Shown here: one piece after another, positions 27,839 to 37,022 of the stretch
Numbering within the stretch: the stretch's first letter is position 1
How the letters are laid out: every line of letters begins with the position of its first letter
NCBI GenBank assembly: GCA_945863875.1
Contig: CAMBBS010000032.1
Span: forward strand, 1 to 52,418
Origin: Desulfopila aestuarii DSM 18488
Lineage (GTDB): Bacteria; Desulfobacterota; Desulfobulbia; Desulfobulbales; Desulfocapsaceae
Direction: 5' to 3'
DNA: 52,418 nt
The notes under the pieces: generated by a model
Seen by the model: only the letters and a program-made list of their open reading frames with translations
The model's database searches: none
What the model was told of the DNA's origin: nothing
Translations under genes and position numbers: made by a program

Positions 27839-28933
27839 ATGTCAGCAAATCGTTGGTTGGCCACAGGAAACTATTTTACCTCCTACCGGGAAGAACAAAG
27901 GATTTTTTTCACCAGCCTGGACAGGACGGCGATGGCACTTTTCATCCTCGGCCTTTTCCTCTGGCCGTTCTTCATCGATGTCGGCAACAAGTATATGCTG
28001 GTCATCGACAACATTCTCATCGCCGTCATTGCCGTGATGGGATTGAATCTGGTCACCGGCTTTGCCGGTCTCATCTCCATCGGCCATGCGGCCTTTGTCG
28101 GGGTAGGGGCCTATACAATTGCCTCTTTTGCGCGGGTGTTCGGTGAAAACCACTTTCTTTTGTCCCACGCCTGGCCGGTCATGATTCTTGCCGCCGGAGC
28201 GATGGGCGCTTTTTTCGGCGCCATTGTCGGCCTGCCCGCTCTTCGCCTGAAACATCTCTATCTGGCCATTGCCACTCTCTCCTTCCAGATGATATTTGAG
28301 TGGACCATGAAATTCATGGATTTTTTTAACCAGGGGCAGACCATAGCCGTCGGTCGAGTGTTCTGGCTGACCGGCGAGGTATCACGCAGCGCGCACTATA
28401 TCTTCTGGTATTATGCGATCCTGGTGCTCATTGTTCTGGTGGGCTTTGCGGTGCGCAATCTGCTGCGGACCCGTTACGGCCGTTGTCTTATCGCCGTGCG
28501 GGATAATGACCGGGCAGCCGACGCCATGGGCATGCACCCGGGCCTTACTAAAGTGTATGCTTTTGCCCTGGCCGGTTTTCTCGCCGGGGTGGCGGGGGCC
28601 TTACATGCCTATCTGTATCGGGGCGTTGGCGTCGAATCCTTTACCCTGCACCACTCCATCAACTATCTCGCCATGGCCATTGTCGGCGGGCTGGGCACAC
28701 TGCCCGGTTCTTTTATGGGGCCGCTGGCGATAAAAATGCTCGATATGCAGGTGGAGCAGCTGTCGGAATGGGCGAGCAGCCATTTAGCCTTTGCCGCCAA
28801 CCTTGCCACTGCACTCAAACCGCTGAGCTTTGGTCTCGTTATCGTACTGTTTCTGATGTTTGAACCACGCGGCATTGCCAACTGGTGGCGTATCGCACGG
28901 TCCTATGTCAAGCTGTGGCCATTCAGGTACTAA
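27839..28933 (+). CDS. livM: branched-chain-type ABC transporter permease (LivM-like)
   Basis: A 364-aa permease with about nine or ten helices. GLNLVTGFAGLISIGHAAFVGVG is the conserved LivM start, and the ATPase-contact loop reads IAVRDNDRAADAMGM. The block YLAMAIVGGLGTLPGSFMGP is typical of the family. An N-terminal extension of about 30 aa precedes the first helix. It continues the operon 3 bp after livH, and the binding-protein gene follows 27 bp later with AGGAGG before its ATG. Confidence 0.93.
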   Translation: MSANRWLATGNYFTSYREEQRIFFTSLDRTAMALFILGLFLWPFFIDVGNKYMLVIDNILIAVIAVMGLNLVTGFAGLISIGHAAFVGVGAYTIASFARVFGENHFLLSHAWPVMILAAGAMGAFFGAIVGLPALRLKHLYLAIATLSFQMIFEWTMKFMDFFNQGQTIAVGRVFWLTGEVSRSAHYIFWYYAILVLIVLVGFAVRNLLRTRYGRCLIAVRDNDRAADAMGMHPGLTKVYAFALAGFLAGVAGALHAYLYRGVGVESFTLHHSINYLAMAIVGGLGTLPGSFMGPLAIKMLDMQVEQLSEWASSHLAFAANLATALKPLSFGLVIVLFLMFEPRGIANWWRIARSYVKLWPFRY

Positions 28934-28960
28934 CACAGGTACTCAACCCAAGGAGGAAAA

Positions 28961-30184
28961 ATGAAAAAGGACAATTTGACCAGGTGGATGTTTCTGTTGG
29001 GAGCTGTTGTCATGGTAACTCTTCCCGGCCAGGCCCTTGCCGGAGAGGTGTATAAGCTCGGTCTGTCTCTGGCCATTACCGGCCCGACGTCCGATGCCGG
29101 CAACCCCTATGCCAAAGGCGTTGAAGACTACTTCAAGTATGTCAACGATACCAAGATGCTGGGAGATGACACAATTGATTGCACGATTCGCGACGATCAA
29201 TACAAAAATGATATAACAAAGCAGAATTTCGAAGATTTTCTTGATCAGGGGATTGTTTTTTATCTCAACTATTCCACCGGCAGCACGCTGGCCTTGAAAA
29301 AGGATTTTGAGGAAGTGAAAATGCCGGTTATCCCGGCCTCCTTTCATGCCGGAAATCTCGTCGATTCAAACTATATTTTCCTGCCGATAGCCTCCTATTC
29401 CGACCAGGCCATCGGGTTGGCCGAATATATTGTGACCAACCATAAGGGGGGTATGCCGAAGGTCGCTCTTTTTATTCATCCTTCGGCATTTGGACGCGGC
29501 CCGGTCGAGGATCTGCAAAAGGCAGTGAGCGCCGGCCTGGCTCTCGAAATTGTCGAAGTCGTCGAACACGGTAAAGATCTGGACAATACCGCCATGCTTA
29601 AGCGCCTGATGAGTAAAGGGGTGCAGTATGTCATCAGCCAGACTGTCCAGTCTCCTGTGGCGACCATGTTAAAGGATGCCGACAGCCTCGGCCTTGTGGC
29701 AAAATCCTTTGGTGAAGAAGGAAAAGTGACTTTTCTCGGCTGTCATTATACCGGCGGCAACGATCTGGTGGCGCTGGCCGGTGCCGCGGCCGAGAATTTC
29801 TACTGGACCACCTCCTACATCGTCACCAACGAACCCAGCCCCGGCGCAACCGCGCAGCTTGAGCTGGCTAAAAGATATAATCGAGACGAAAAAGCCGCTA
29901 ACTCGCATAACTACGCAAATGGCATGATGGTTGCCCAGGTGGCAACGGAAGTCATCAGGCGGGCTAAGGCGAAGGGCAAGGAGATCAACAATGTGACGTT
30001 GTACGAAGAGCTGCAGGAAATGAATGGAGACAATGCCTATTCGCCCGGAACAACCGTTGGACCGGTAACCTATTCAAAGACCGATCATACCGGCGTTGAC
30101 TCGCTGCAGCTCTATGTCGTCAAAGATGGCGCCTTCAGGTCGGCAGGTACACCGTTTATTCCGAAATACACAGGGAAAAAATAA
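28961..30184 (+). CDS. periplasmic substrate-binding protein of the branched-chain ABC family
   Basis: A 407-aa protein. The signal peptide reaches ALAGEVYKLG, with cleavage likely after ALA. The mature protein is a two-lobe type I periplasmic binding fold: LGLSLAITGPTSDAGNPYAK is the first-lobe start, with YYKYV-like helices and a cluster of PVIPASFHAG, FIHPSAFGRGPVEDL and TFLGCHYTGGNDL. Such proteins bind amino acids, aromatic acids, urea or fatty acids. The ligand cannot be told here, but the acyl-CoA synthetase in the operon points to a carboxylic acid. AGGAGG precedes the ATG by 7 nt. Confidence 0.9.
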   Translation: MKKDNLTRWMFLLGAVVMVTLPGQALAGEVYKLGLSLAITGPTSDAGNPYAKGVEDYFKYVNDTKMLGDDTIDCTIRDDQYKNDITKQNFEDFLDQGIVFYLNYSTGSTLALKKDFEEVKMPVIPASFHAGNLVDSNYIFLPIASYSDQAIGLAEYIVTNHKGGMPKVALFIHPSAFGRGPVEDLQKAVSAGLALEIVEVVEHGKDLDNTAMLKRLMSKGVQYVISQTVQSPVATMLKDADSLGLVAKSFGEEGKVTFLGCHYTGGNDLVALAGAAAENFYWTTSYIVTNEPSPGATAQLELAKRYNRDEKAANSHNYANGMMVAQVATEVIRRAKAKGKEINNVTLYEELQEMNGDNAYSPGTTVGPVTYSKTDHTGVDSLQLYVVKDGAFRSAGTPFIPKYTGKK

Positions 30185-30207
30185 GGGAACACTCGTCCTT
30201 TTTCAGT

Positions 30208-30249
30208 CCTTCCGTGCCGTGGGCTAGGCAAGTGTCATGGCACGGAAGG
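30208..30249 (+). other. long perfect hairpin between the binding-protein gene and livF
   Basis: CCTTCCGTGCC at 30208-30218 pairs perfectly with GGCACGGAAGG at 30239-30249 (11 bp, loop of 20 nt). No T-tract follows. It lies in the 103-bp gap after the binding-protein gene. Such hairpins often protect the upstream message and lower downstream expression, giving an excess of binding protein over ATPase. Confidence 0.7.
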
Positions 30250-30287
30250 TCGAGAGCCGCTGGCAGGATTTAGAGTAAAATCAAGCG

Positions 30288-31106
30288 ATGGTTATGAAAA
30301 AACCGGATAATCAGCTGGAAGTCAATAATATAGAAGTGGTCTACAATGATATTGTCCAGGTTCTGCGCGGGGTCAGCCTGAGCGTACCGGAAGGTTCCAT
30401 CGTCGCCCTGCTCGGCACCAACGGCGCCGGCAAGACCACGACATTACGGGCAATCAGCGGCCTGCTGAAACCGGAAAACGGCTTTATCCGGGAAGGCTAT
30501 ATTAAATTTAAGGATCAGGATATCACCAACCTGCTGGGCACCCATGTGGTCAAACTTGGCGCGGTGATGGTCCCTGAAGGACGCCGGGTGTTCAAACATC
30601 TCTCTGTCGATGAAAATATCCGGGTCGGCTCTGTTTCGCGAAAAGACGGGTCGCAGAAGATCCGTGACGATCATCGACTGATGTACACCCATTTCCCCCG
30701 GCTGGCGAACATTACCCACCGCATGGCCGGCTATTGTTCCGGCGGGGAACAGCAGATGATCGCCATAGCCAGGGCGTTGATGGCCGCACCGAAGATGCTC
30801 ATGCTCGACGAACCGTCTCTTGGGCTGGCACCGCTGCTGGTCAAAGAGATCTTCGAGAATATCCAGCTGATAAATAAAGAAATGAATACGACTATCCTGG
30901 TAGTGGAGCAAAATGCCAAGATTGCGCTAGGTATTTCCGATTATGCCTATATAATGGAGTCAGGCAGAATTGTTCTGGAAGGTCCTTCAAAGGAACTCCA
31001 GGAGAATCCTGATGTCAAAGAGTTCTATATGGGCATAACCCGTGGCGGTGGCAGAAAGTCCTTCAAGGAAGTCAAGTCCTATAAACGGCGCAAGCGTTGG
31101 ATGTAA
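30288..31106 (+). CDS. livF: branched-chain-type ABC transporter ATP-binding protein (LivF-like)
   Basis: A 272-aa ATPase. Walker A is GTNGAGKTTT, the signature region is YCSGGEQQMIAIARAL, and Walker B is MLMLDEPSLGLAP. ENIRVGS and GAVMVPEGRRVFKHLSV are LivF features. It has a short C-terminal extension (GGGRKSFKEVKSYKRRKRW) that is basic and unusual. The start may be 30288 or the ATG at 30294; neither has a clear ribosome-binding site. It pairs with the LivG-like ATPase at the head of the operon. Confidence 0.93.
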   Translation: MVMKKPDNQLEVNNIEVVYNDIVQVLRGVSLSVPEGSIVALLGTNGAGKTTTLRAISGLLKPENGFIREGYIKFKDQDITNLLGTHVVKLGAVMVPEGRRVFKHLSVDENIRVGSVSRKDGSQKIRDDHRLMYTHFPRLANITHRMAGYCSGGEQQMIAIARALMAAPKMLMLDEPSLGLAPLLVKEIFENIQLINKEMNTTILVVEQNAKIALGISDYAYIMESGRIVLEGPSKELQENPDVKEFYMGITRGGGRKSFKEVKSYKRRKRWM

Positions 31107-31138
31107 TGCCAAAGATTTTTGATAAATGGGGAGAATAG

Positions 31139-31543
31139 ATGAAATATCTCGTGGGGTACAGCGGATCGGAGGAGTCCAAGGCCGCACTCTCTCTGGCAAG
31201 AACCTATGCCGAATCCTTTGGCGCTCGAGTCTTTGTCGTCGCTTCCATGGGGGGCGGGAGAAGTGAAAAAGTCGAAAACATAGGCAAAGCCGCCCATGAT
31301 CTGGCCTTTGCCGAAAAATTTCTCAAGGAAAAAGGTGTCGCCTGCGAGAGCCACCAGCTGGCCAGGGGCATGTCGCCGGGGGAAGATCTGGTCCGTTTCG
31401 CCGTGGAGCATGATATCGACCAGATATTTATCGGTGTGGAAAAAGTATCCCGCACCCAGAAGATCATCGTCGGCTCGAACGCCCAGTACATAATCTTAAA
31501 AGCACCCTGCCCGGTTGTTACTGTAAAACATTATCCCAAATAG
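31139..31543 (+). CDS. UspA-type universal stress protein
   Basis: A 134-aa single-domain protein. MKYLVGYSGSEESKAALSLA is the first strand-helix with the nucleotide-contact serine. The ATP-binding loop G-(2x)-G-(9x)-G-S type is present as GVEKVSRTQKIIVGSNAQYI, followed by PCPVVTV. It sits 32 bp after livF and 101 bp before the AMP-ligase-like gene on the same strand. A specific role with the transporter is possible but not shown. Confidence 0.9.
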   Translation: MKYLVGYSGSEESKAALSLARTYAESFGARVFVVASMGGGRSEKVENIGKAAHDLAFAEKFLKEKGVACESHQLARGMSPGEDLVRFAVEHDIDQIFIGVEKVSRTQKIIVGSNAQYIILKAPCPVVTVKHYPK

Positions 31544-31644
31544 CAGAGGTCGTTTTCTTCAATAATTATCCCTATATTCCCGGTAATCATCTGGTTGGGC
31601 TGAGGTCCGGCCCGCAGCTCTATAAAATTTAATGGAGAGGTTCC

Positions 31645-33165
31645 ATGGGTCTTTACGACTTTACTTTTTATGACCTGATCAACAGGAATGGTCTTGCTTT
31701 CGGCAGTCGTATCTGTTGGCGGGAGGTTGATGACGGGCGGCAAGTGACTTTTGCCGAGTATAAGCAACAGGTCGATCTGCTGGCCGGGGGACTGGCGGAA
31801 GCCGGGATTGCGAAGGGTGACCGCATCGGCGTCCTCGGCAAAAACAGTCTTGAGTTTTTTCTTCTTTACGGTGCCGCCGCTTGTCTGGGGAGCATAGTTT
31901 TGCCCGTTAACTGGCGGCTTTCAGCCGATGAGGTCTGTTATAATCTCAACGATTGCCAGGCGAAAATCGCCTTTGTCGATGCGGAATTTCAACACATCCT
32001 GGCAAGCAAACAAACCGATCTGCCGACCATCGGCAGCTGCTACAATTTGAAGGGTGATACCGGCGAGGCCCTGAAATTTTCCTCGCTGTCGGCAGGGGCT
32101 AAAAAGGCGGCCCCGGCGGAAGTGGCCGCCTCGGACGGTTTCGTCATCATCCATACCGCCGCGGTGGGCGGATATCCGCGGGGGGCGCTGCTCAGCCATG
32201 GCAATATCCTCTGCGCCCACATGCACTTCAACTGCACCATGGCCTTTACCCCGCAGGATGTGCATGTGAACCTGCTGCCGCTTTTTCATGTGGCCGGACT
32301 CTTTATGGCCACCAGCACCTTTCATGCCGGGGGAACCAGTCTGAATGTCAGTAAATTTGAAGCCGCTGAAGTCGCCCAGCTGATCGAGGAGAATGGGGCG
32401 ACACTCTTTTTTGATTTCCCGCCGATTCTTGATTCGATTTTAAAAGCAGGCGCCAAGGACGGTTTCGACCTCAGCTCGATCAGAGCCGTTGTCGGTCTTG
32501 GTACTCCGGAGGTGATCGAGCAGTTTCAGGCAACCACCGGGGGCAGTTATTACGCCATGTACGGCCAGACCGAGACATCCTGCCTGGCCACCTTCGGCAG
32601 GTACGATGATCGGCCGGGATCGGCTGGTAAAACGATCATGCTGGGCGATGTGCAACTGGTTGACGAGGACGACCAAGGTGTCGGTATCGGTGAAGTGGGG
32701 GAGATTACCGTCAAAGGGCCGATGGTTTTTCAGGGGTATTGGGGACTGCCGGAAGATAATGGTTATGCCTTTCGTGGCGGGCGGCATCACACCGGCGATC
32801 TTGGCCGCTTTGATGCGGACGGATATTTATTTTATGCCGGGCGAAAAGCGGAAAAGGAACTCATCAAACCAGGCGGCGAAAATGTCTATCCGGCCGAGGT
32901 GGAAAAGGTCATTCTGCTCCATCCAGCCGTTGCCAGGACGGTGGTTATCGGCGTGCCCGATCCGAAATGGAAGGAGGGCATCAAGGCGGTGTGTCAACTC
33001 CATGCGCATACGACCCTGACGGCCGCCGAGCTGATTGCCTTTGTCGGTGAGCGTATCGCCCGCTTCAAAAAACCGCAGTATGTCGAGTTTGTCGATGCAT
33101 TGCCGCTGAAAAAAGACGGCACCCCGGATCGTCAGGCGGTGAAGACCCGGTATGGCCAGGCGTAG
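31645..33165 (+). CDS. AMP-ligase family protein with divergent catalytic motifs
   Basis: A 506-aa member of the adenylate-forming (ANL) superfamily, clear from GKNSLEFFLLYGAAACLGSI, MYGQTETSC, HTGDLGRFDADGYLFYAGR and PGGENVYPAEVE. Two key motifs are odd. The ATP loop reads TAAVGGYPRG (residues 171-180) instead of TSGTTGxPKG. At the C-terminus, where SGK holds the catalytic lysine, it reads DGT (T493). So it may be slow, specialised or non-catalytic, or the neighbouring lysines K489/K490 may serve. AGAGG precedes the ATG. It ends the rightward operon 17 bp from the convergent ivd stop. Confidence 0.82.
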   Translation: MGLYDFTFYDLINRNGLAFGSRICWREVDDGRQVTFAEYKQQVDLLAGGLAEAGIAKGDRIGVLGKNSLEFFLLYGAAACLGSIVLPVNWRLSADEVCYNLNDCQAKIAFVDAEFQHILASKQTDLPTIGSCYNLKGDTGEALKFSSLSAGAKKAAPAEVAASDGFVIIHTAAVGGYPRGALLSHGNILCAHMHFNCTMAFTPQDVHVNLLPLFHVAGLFMATSTFHAGGTSLNVSKFEAAEVAQLIEENGATLFFDFPPILDSILKAGAKDGFDLSSIRAVVGLGTPEVIEQFQATTGGSYYAMYGQTETSCLATFGRYDDRPGSAGKTIMLGDVQLVDEDDQGVGIGEVGEITVKGPMVFQGYWGLPEDNGYAFRGGRHHTGDLGRFDADGYLFYAGRKAEKELIKPGGENVYPAEVEKVILLHPAVARTVVIGVPDPKWKEGIKAVCQLHAHTTLTAAELIAFVGERIARFKKPQYVEFVDALPLKKDGTPDRQAVKTRYGQA

Positions 33166-33182
33166 CCGATCGACGGGCAGGG

Positions 33183-34352
33183 TCAATCGGCGGTATCCCT
33201 GAACAGCTCCCGGCCGATGAGCATCCGCCTGATCTCGCTGGTGCCGGCGCCGATCTCATACAGCTTGGCATCGCGCAGGAGGCGTCCGGTTGGAAATTCG
33301 TTGATATAGCCGTTGCCGCCAAGGCACTGGATGGCTTCAAGGGCCATCCAGGTGGCGCGTTCTGCGGCATAGAGGATGACCGCCGCGGCATCCTTGCGGA
33401 TATTACTCCCCTCGTCTGCGGCCTTGGCCACGGTATAGACATAGGATCTGCAGGCATTCCAGGTTGCATACATATCGGCCAGTTTGCCCTGCATCAGCTC
33501 GAATTCGCCGATCGACCGGCCAAACTGCTGCCGCTCGTGGATATACGGTAACACCACATCCATGCAGGCGGTCATAATGCCCAGGGGACCGCCGGACAGG
33601 ACCAGCCGCTCGTAGTCAAGACCGCTCATCAGCACCTCTACCCCCCGATCAAGGGTACCGAGGATATTTTCCTTCGGTACGGCGCAATCGGTAAACACCA
33701 GTTCGCAGGTGGGCGATCCCCGCATGCCGAGTTTATCCAGTTTCGGGCTGGGGGAAAAGCCGGGCATGGTTTTCTCCACGAGAAAGGCGGTGATGCCCTG
33801 GTGCATTTTTTCCGGCGAGGTCTTGGCATAGACGACGAGTACATCGGCATTCGGCCCGTTGGTGATCCACATTTTTGTGCCGTTCAGGATATAGACATCG
33901 CCCTTTTTGACGGCACGCAGGCGCATGCCGACGACGTCGGAACCGGCTCCCGCCTCGCTCATCGCCAAGGCGCCGATATATTCCCCGGAAATAAGTTTGG
34001 GCAGGTAGCGTTTCTTCTGTTCTCGGGTGCCGTTGCGGTTGATCTGATTGACGCAGAGGTTGGAGTGCGCCCCGTAGGCCAGGCCGACCGAGGCCGAGCC
34101 GCGGCTGATCTCTTCCAGGGCGATAACATGTTCGAGATAGCCCATTTCCGCACCGCCATATTCATCCGAGACGGTAATACCCAGGAGGCCCAGGCCGCCC
34201 ATTTTCATCCACAGCTCCGGCGGAAAATGGTCCTCACGGTCGATTGCCGCCGCCAAAGGGGCAATTTCGGTACTGACGAACCCTTGCACCGACTCGCGCA
34301 GCAGGTTTGCCATATCTCCCAGACCAAAATTTAATTGAGGAAATGTCTTCAT
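33183..34352 (-). CDS. ivd: isovaleryl-CoA dehydrogenase
   Basis: A 389-aa acyl-CoA dehydrogenase. [10 protein letters not shown] and [17 protein letters not shown] are FAD-binding blocks. The C-terminal region [20 protein letters not shown] and [19 protein letters not shown] is very close to mammalian IVD. The catalytic glutamate is E248 in LDYERLVL, the unusual helix-G position found in isovaleryl-CoA and long-chain dehydrogenases; most short-chain enzymes have it later. The reaction is isovaleryl-CoA to 3-methylcrotonyl-CoA, in leucine/isovalerate catabolism. Last gene of the leftward operon, 15 bp after the acetoacetyl-CoA synthetase gene. Confidence 0.9.
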   Translation of the reverse strand: MKTFPQLNFGLGDMANLLRESVQGFVSTEIAPLAAAIDREDHFPPELWMKMGGLGLLGITVSDEYGGAEMGYLEHVIALEEISRGSASVGLAYGAHSNLCVNQINRNGTREQKKRYLPKLISGEYIGALAMSEAGAGSDVVGMRLRAVKKGDVYILNGTKMWITNGPNADVLVVYAKTSPEKMHQGITAFLVEKTMPGFSPSPKLDKLGMRGSPTCELVFTDCAVPKENILGTLDRGVEVLMSGLDYERLVLSGGPLGIMTACMDVVLPYIHERQQFGRSIGEFELMQGKLADMYATWNACRSYVYTVAKAADEGSNIRKDAAAVILYAAERATWMALEAIQCLGGNGYINEFPTGRLLRDAKLYEIGAGTSEIRRMLIGRELFRDTAD

Positions 34353-34367
34353 GGGGTCTCCCGGTTA

Positions 34368-36317
34368 TCAGACGTTCAGCTCCTTGATGCCGGCAAAAAA
34401 ATCCAGGGCTTCAGGGTTCTTCAGGGCGTCCTTGTTTTTCACTTCGCGGCCGTGGATCATTTTTTGTACGGCAAGCTCGACCTTTTTCATATTCAGGGTG
34501 TACGGGATATCCGGCACGGTGAGGATCTTGGCCGGCACATGGCGCGGCGACGCATTTTGCCGGATACTCTGCCTGATTTGCTCCTGCAGGGCATCGGTCA
34601 GCTCATACCCGGCCTGCATCTTGAGAAAGAGGATGACCCGGGTATCGTTTTGCCACTCCTGGCCAACGACTACGGAGTCTTCGATACCGTCAAGCTGTTC
34701 GATGATCCGGTAGATCTCCGCCGTACCGATCCGCACCCCGCCGGGGTTGAGCGTGGCGTCGGATCTGCCGTAGATAATCAGGCCGCCCCGTTCGGTGACC
34801 TCGATGAAGTCACCGTGGGTCCAGACCCCGGGAAAGCGATCAAAATAGGCGGCCCGGTATTTGGTGCCGTCCGGGTCATCCCAGAAAGAGATCGGCATGG
34901 ACGGGAAGGGGGCGGTGCAGACCAGTTCCCCCTGCTTGCCGACCACCGGCAATCCCTTTTCATCGTAGGCAAAGACCTTCATGCCCAGCCCCCGGCACTG
35001 CAGTTCGCCCTCGTAAACCGGGCCCATCGGGTTACCGAGGGCAAAACAGCCATTCAGGTCGGAACCGCCGGAGATGGACGCCAGTTGCAGATCTGCTTTG
35101 ATTTCCCGGTAGATGAAGTGGAAATCCTCCCTGGAAAGCGGGGAGCCGGTGGAAAGCAGTGTTTTCAAAGGGTTGAGGTTATATTGTCTGCCCGGTTTTA
35201 CCCCGGCGTTTTTCAGGGCGGCGATATAGCCGGCACTGGTGCCGAAAACGGTGATTTTCTCGTCCTCGGCCATTCTCCACAGGGCGCCCGGGCCGGGATG
35301 AAAGGGATTACCGTCGTAGAGCACCAGTGTTGCGCCAACCGCCAAGGAGGCGGTCAGCCAGTTCCACATCATCCAGCCGCAGGTAGTGAAGTAGAAAATG
35401 GTATCCCCGCGCCGTAGATCGGTATGCAGCAGCAGCTCCTTGAGCTGGTTGAGCAGTACCCCGCCGCAGCTCTGCACCATGCATTTCGGCAGGCCGGTGG
35501 TACCGGAAGAGTACATAATGTACAGGGGATGTGCAAAGGGCAGCTGACTGAAATCGATATCGCTTGCCTCGCTGCTGCAAAAATCCTGGTAATGCATTGC
35601 CCCGGGCAGGCCGGAAAGATCAGGACTCTCCCTGGTGTAGGGCACGACGATGATCTTTTCAAGTGATGGTATTTCTTTGATGATTTCAGCAATTTTAGCA
35701 AGGCTGTCCAGGGGCTTGCCCTTGAAGAAATACCCATCGGCGGTAAAAAGGACCTTCGGCCGGGTCTGCCCGAATCGATCGAGCACTCCTTTGATGCCGA
35801 AATCCGGCGAGCAGGACGACCAGGTGGCGCCAAGGCTTGTTGCCGCCAGCATGGCGATGATCGATTCGGGCATGTTCGGCATAAAACCGACCACCCGGTC
35901 TCCGGCAACGACGCCCGCTTGCCGAAGCGATGCGGCCACCTTCGCCGTTGCCGCAAAGAGTTCTCTATAGCTCAGGGTGCGGCGAACAGTATCCTCGCCC
36001 CGGAAGATCACCGCCGTTTTCTCATCCCGATAGCGCAGCAGATTTTCGGCAAAGTTCAACCTGCTGCCGGGGAACCAGCGGGCTCCAGGCATCTTGCCGG
36101 GATCATCGATCACCTGCTCAGAGGTTTTCGAGGCTTTGATCTCGGCAAAACGCCACATTTCCGCCCAGAAGGCACCAATATTGTCAACCGACCACTGGTA
36201 GAGCCCACTATAGTCGGTAAAAGCAGTGCCGTGGTTGTGGTTCACACCCTGCATGAACCTGTACATGTTGGAATCCTTGCTGCGCTGTTGCGAAGGTTCC
36301 CATAACGGTTTGGGCAT
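34368..36317 (-). CDS. aacS: acetoacetate-CoA ligase (acetoacetyl-CoA synthetase)
   Basis: A 649-aa AMP-forming ligase of the AacS subgroup. The N-terminal segment with MWRFAEIKAS and WFPGSRLNFAENLL is specific to acetoacetyl-/propionyl-type synthetases. The ATP loop is MYSSGTTGLPKCMV, with cysteine after the lysine as usual in AacS. The C-terminal catalytic lysine is in TLNMKKVELAV. It activates acetoacetate to acetoacetyl-CoA with ATP, feeding a thiolase. The gene lies between the DUF35 gene (71 bp upstream) and ivd (15 bp downstream). Confidence 0.9.
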   Translation of the reverse strand: MPKPLWEPSQQRSKDSNMYRFMQGVNHNHGTAFTDYSGLYQWSVDNIGAFWAEMWRFAEIKASKTSEQVIDDPGKMPGARWFPGSRLNFAENLLRYRDEKTAVIFRGEDTVRRTLSYRELFAATAKVAASLRQAGVVAGDRVVGFMPNMPESIIAMLAATSLGATWSSCSPDFGIKGVLDRFGQTRPKVLFTADGYFFKGKPLDSLAKIAEIIKEIPSLEKIIVVPYTRESPDLSGLPGAMHYQDFCSSEASDIDFSQLPFAHPLYIMYSSGTTGLPKCMVQSCGGVLLNQLKELLLHTDLRRGDTIFYFTTCGWMMWNWLTASLAVGATLVLYDGNPFHPGPGALWRMAEDEKITVFGTSAGYIAALKNAGVKPGRQYNLNPLKTLLSTGSPLSREDFHFIYREIKADLQLASISGGSDLNGCFALGNPMGPVYEGELQCRGLGMKVFAYDEKGLPVVGKQGELVCTAPFPSMPISFWDDPDGTKYRAAYFDRFPGVWTHGDFIEVTERGGLIIYGRSDATLNPGGVRIGTAEIYRIIEQLDGIEDSVVVGQEWQNDTRVILFLKMQAGYELTDALQEQIRQSIRQNASPRHVPAKILTVPDIPYTLNMKKVELAVQKMIHGREVKNKDALKNPEALDFFAGIKELNV

Positions 36318-36388
36318 GGCTTACCTCTTTTTTACTTTCCGCCTGAAAGATACGGTATCATTGCCTGGCTGCCGGGGCGTACTGTTGT

Positions 36389-36979
36389 CTAAAAGCTGAA
36401 GCCTTCCGGTAAGTCTTCTTTTCTGGTCCCCTCCGGCACCCAGGACAGGTCGAGGATGGTGAAGGTCGGGCCGCTGGTCTTGAAGATCGGCACCACCCGC
36501 ATAGCAAATTTCGGTTCGCCCAGGCTGAGGTAGCTCATTAAAATAGTCGCCACCCCGTCGAATTCTATATTGATAAACTTAATCGGTTTATCGAGGATAT
36601 TGAAGGCCCCTGACCGTTCACAGACCATAAACGTATGGATCTTCGCACTTTTTTTTGCTTCATCCGTCAAGTCGATGACAGTGTTTTTGCCGAGACAGTC
36701 CGGGCAATGGATTCTGAAGGGGATGTATATGGTTCCTTTCGAGTCACACCCTGCATTGTCGCAGCGGGTGGCCAGCAGCTTGCCCTGGCTGAGCGATTCG
36801 AAAAATATCGCCTCCCCGCCATAGGAATGGATGTAGGTCATTTCTCGCGGATTGGTGATGCCGAGGAGCTTCCAGCCGTCGTCGGCGTTGCGTATCGGCG
36901 TGTTGGGCGTCAGATGGTGGAAGTCGCCCTTCAATTTATATTTGTTCTCTTTGACGAATGCCTGTCCGAACATGCTCAT
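36389..36979 (-). CDS. DUF35 zinc-ribbon/OB-fold protein, thiolase partner
   Basis: A 196-aa protein. The rubredoxin-like zinc ribbon has C73, C78, C92 and C95 (RCDNAGC, HCPDC). An OB fold follows (KIHTFMVCERSGAF and strands to the end). DUF35 proteins form complexes with thiolases and with HMG-CoA synthase in archaea, and the BbsA subunit of benzoylsuccinyl-CoA thiolase is related in architecture. Here it follows the thiolase-like gene by 43 bp, so a two-subunit enzyme is likely. Confidence 0.85.
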   Translation of the reverse strand: MSMFGQAFVKENKYKLKGDFHHLTPNTPIRNADDGWKLLGITNPREMTYIHSYGGEAIFFESLSQGKLLATRCDNAGCDSKGTIYIPFRIHCPDCLGKNTVIDLTDEAKKSAKIHTFMVCERSGAFNILDKPIKFINIEFDGVATILMSYLSLGEPKFAMRVVPIFKTSGPTFTILDLSWVPEGTRKEDLPEGFSF

Positions 36980-37022
36980 AATGTTTCTCCTGGTAGCTGT
37001 AGGTATCTTTTATGCAAGCATC

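Noticed and set aside
34335-35417. Long open frame opposite the acetoacetyl-CoA synthetase
   Set aside because: It is the antisense of a conserved ligase gene, with no family similarity; high GC makes such frames common.
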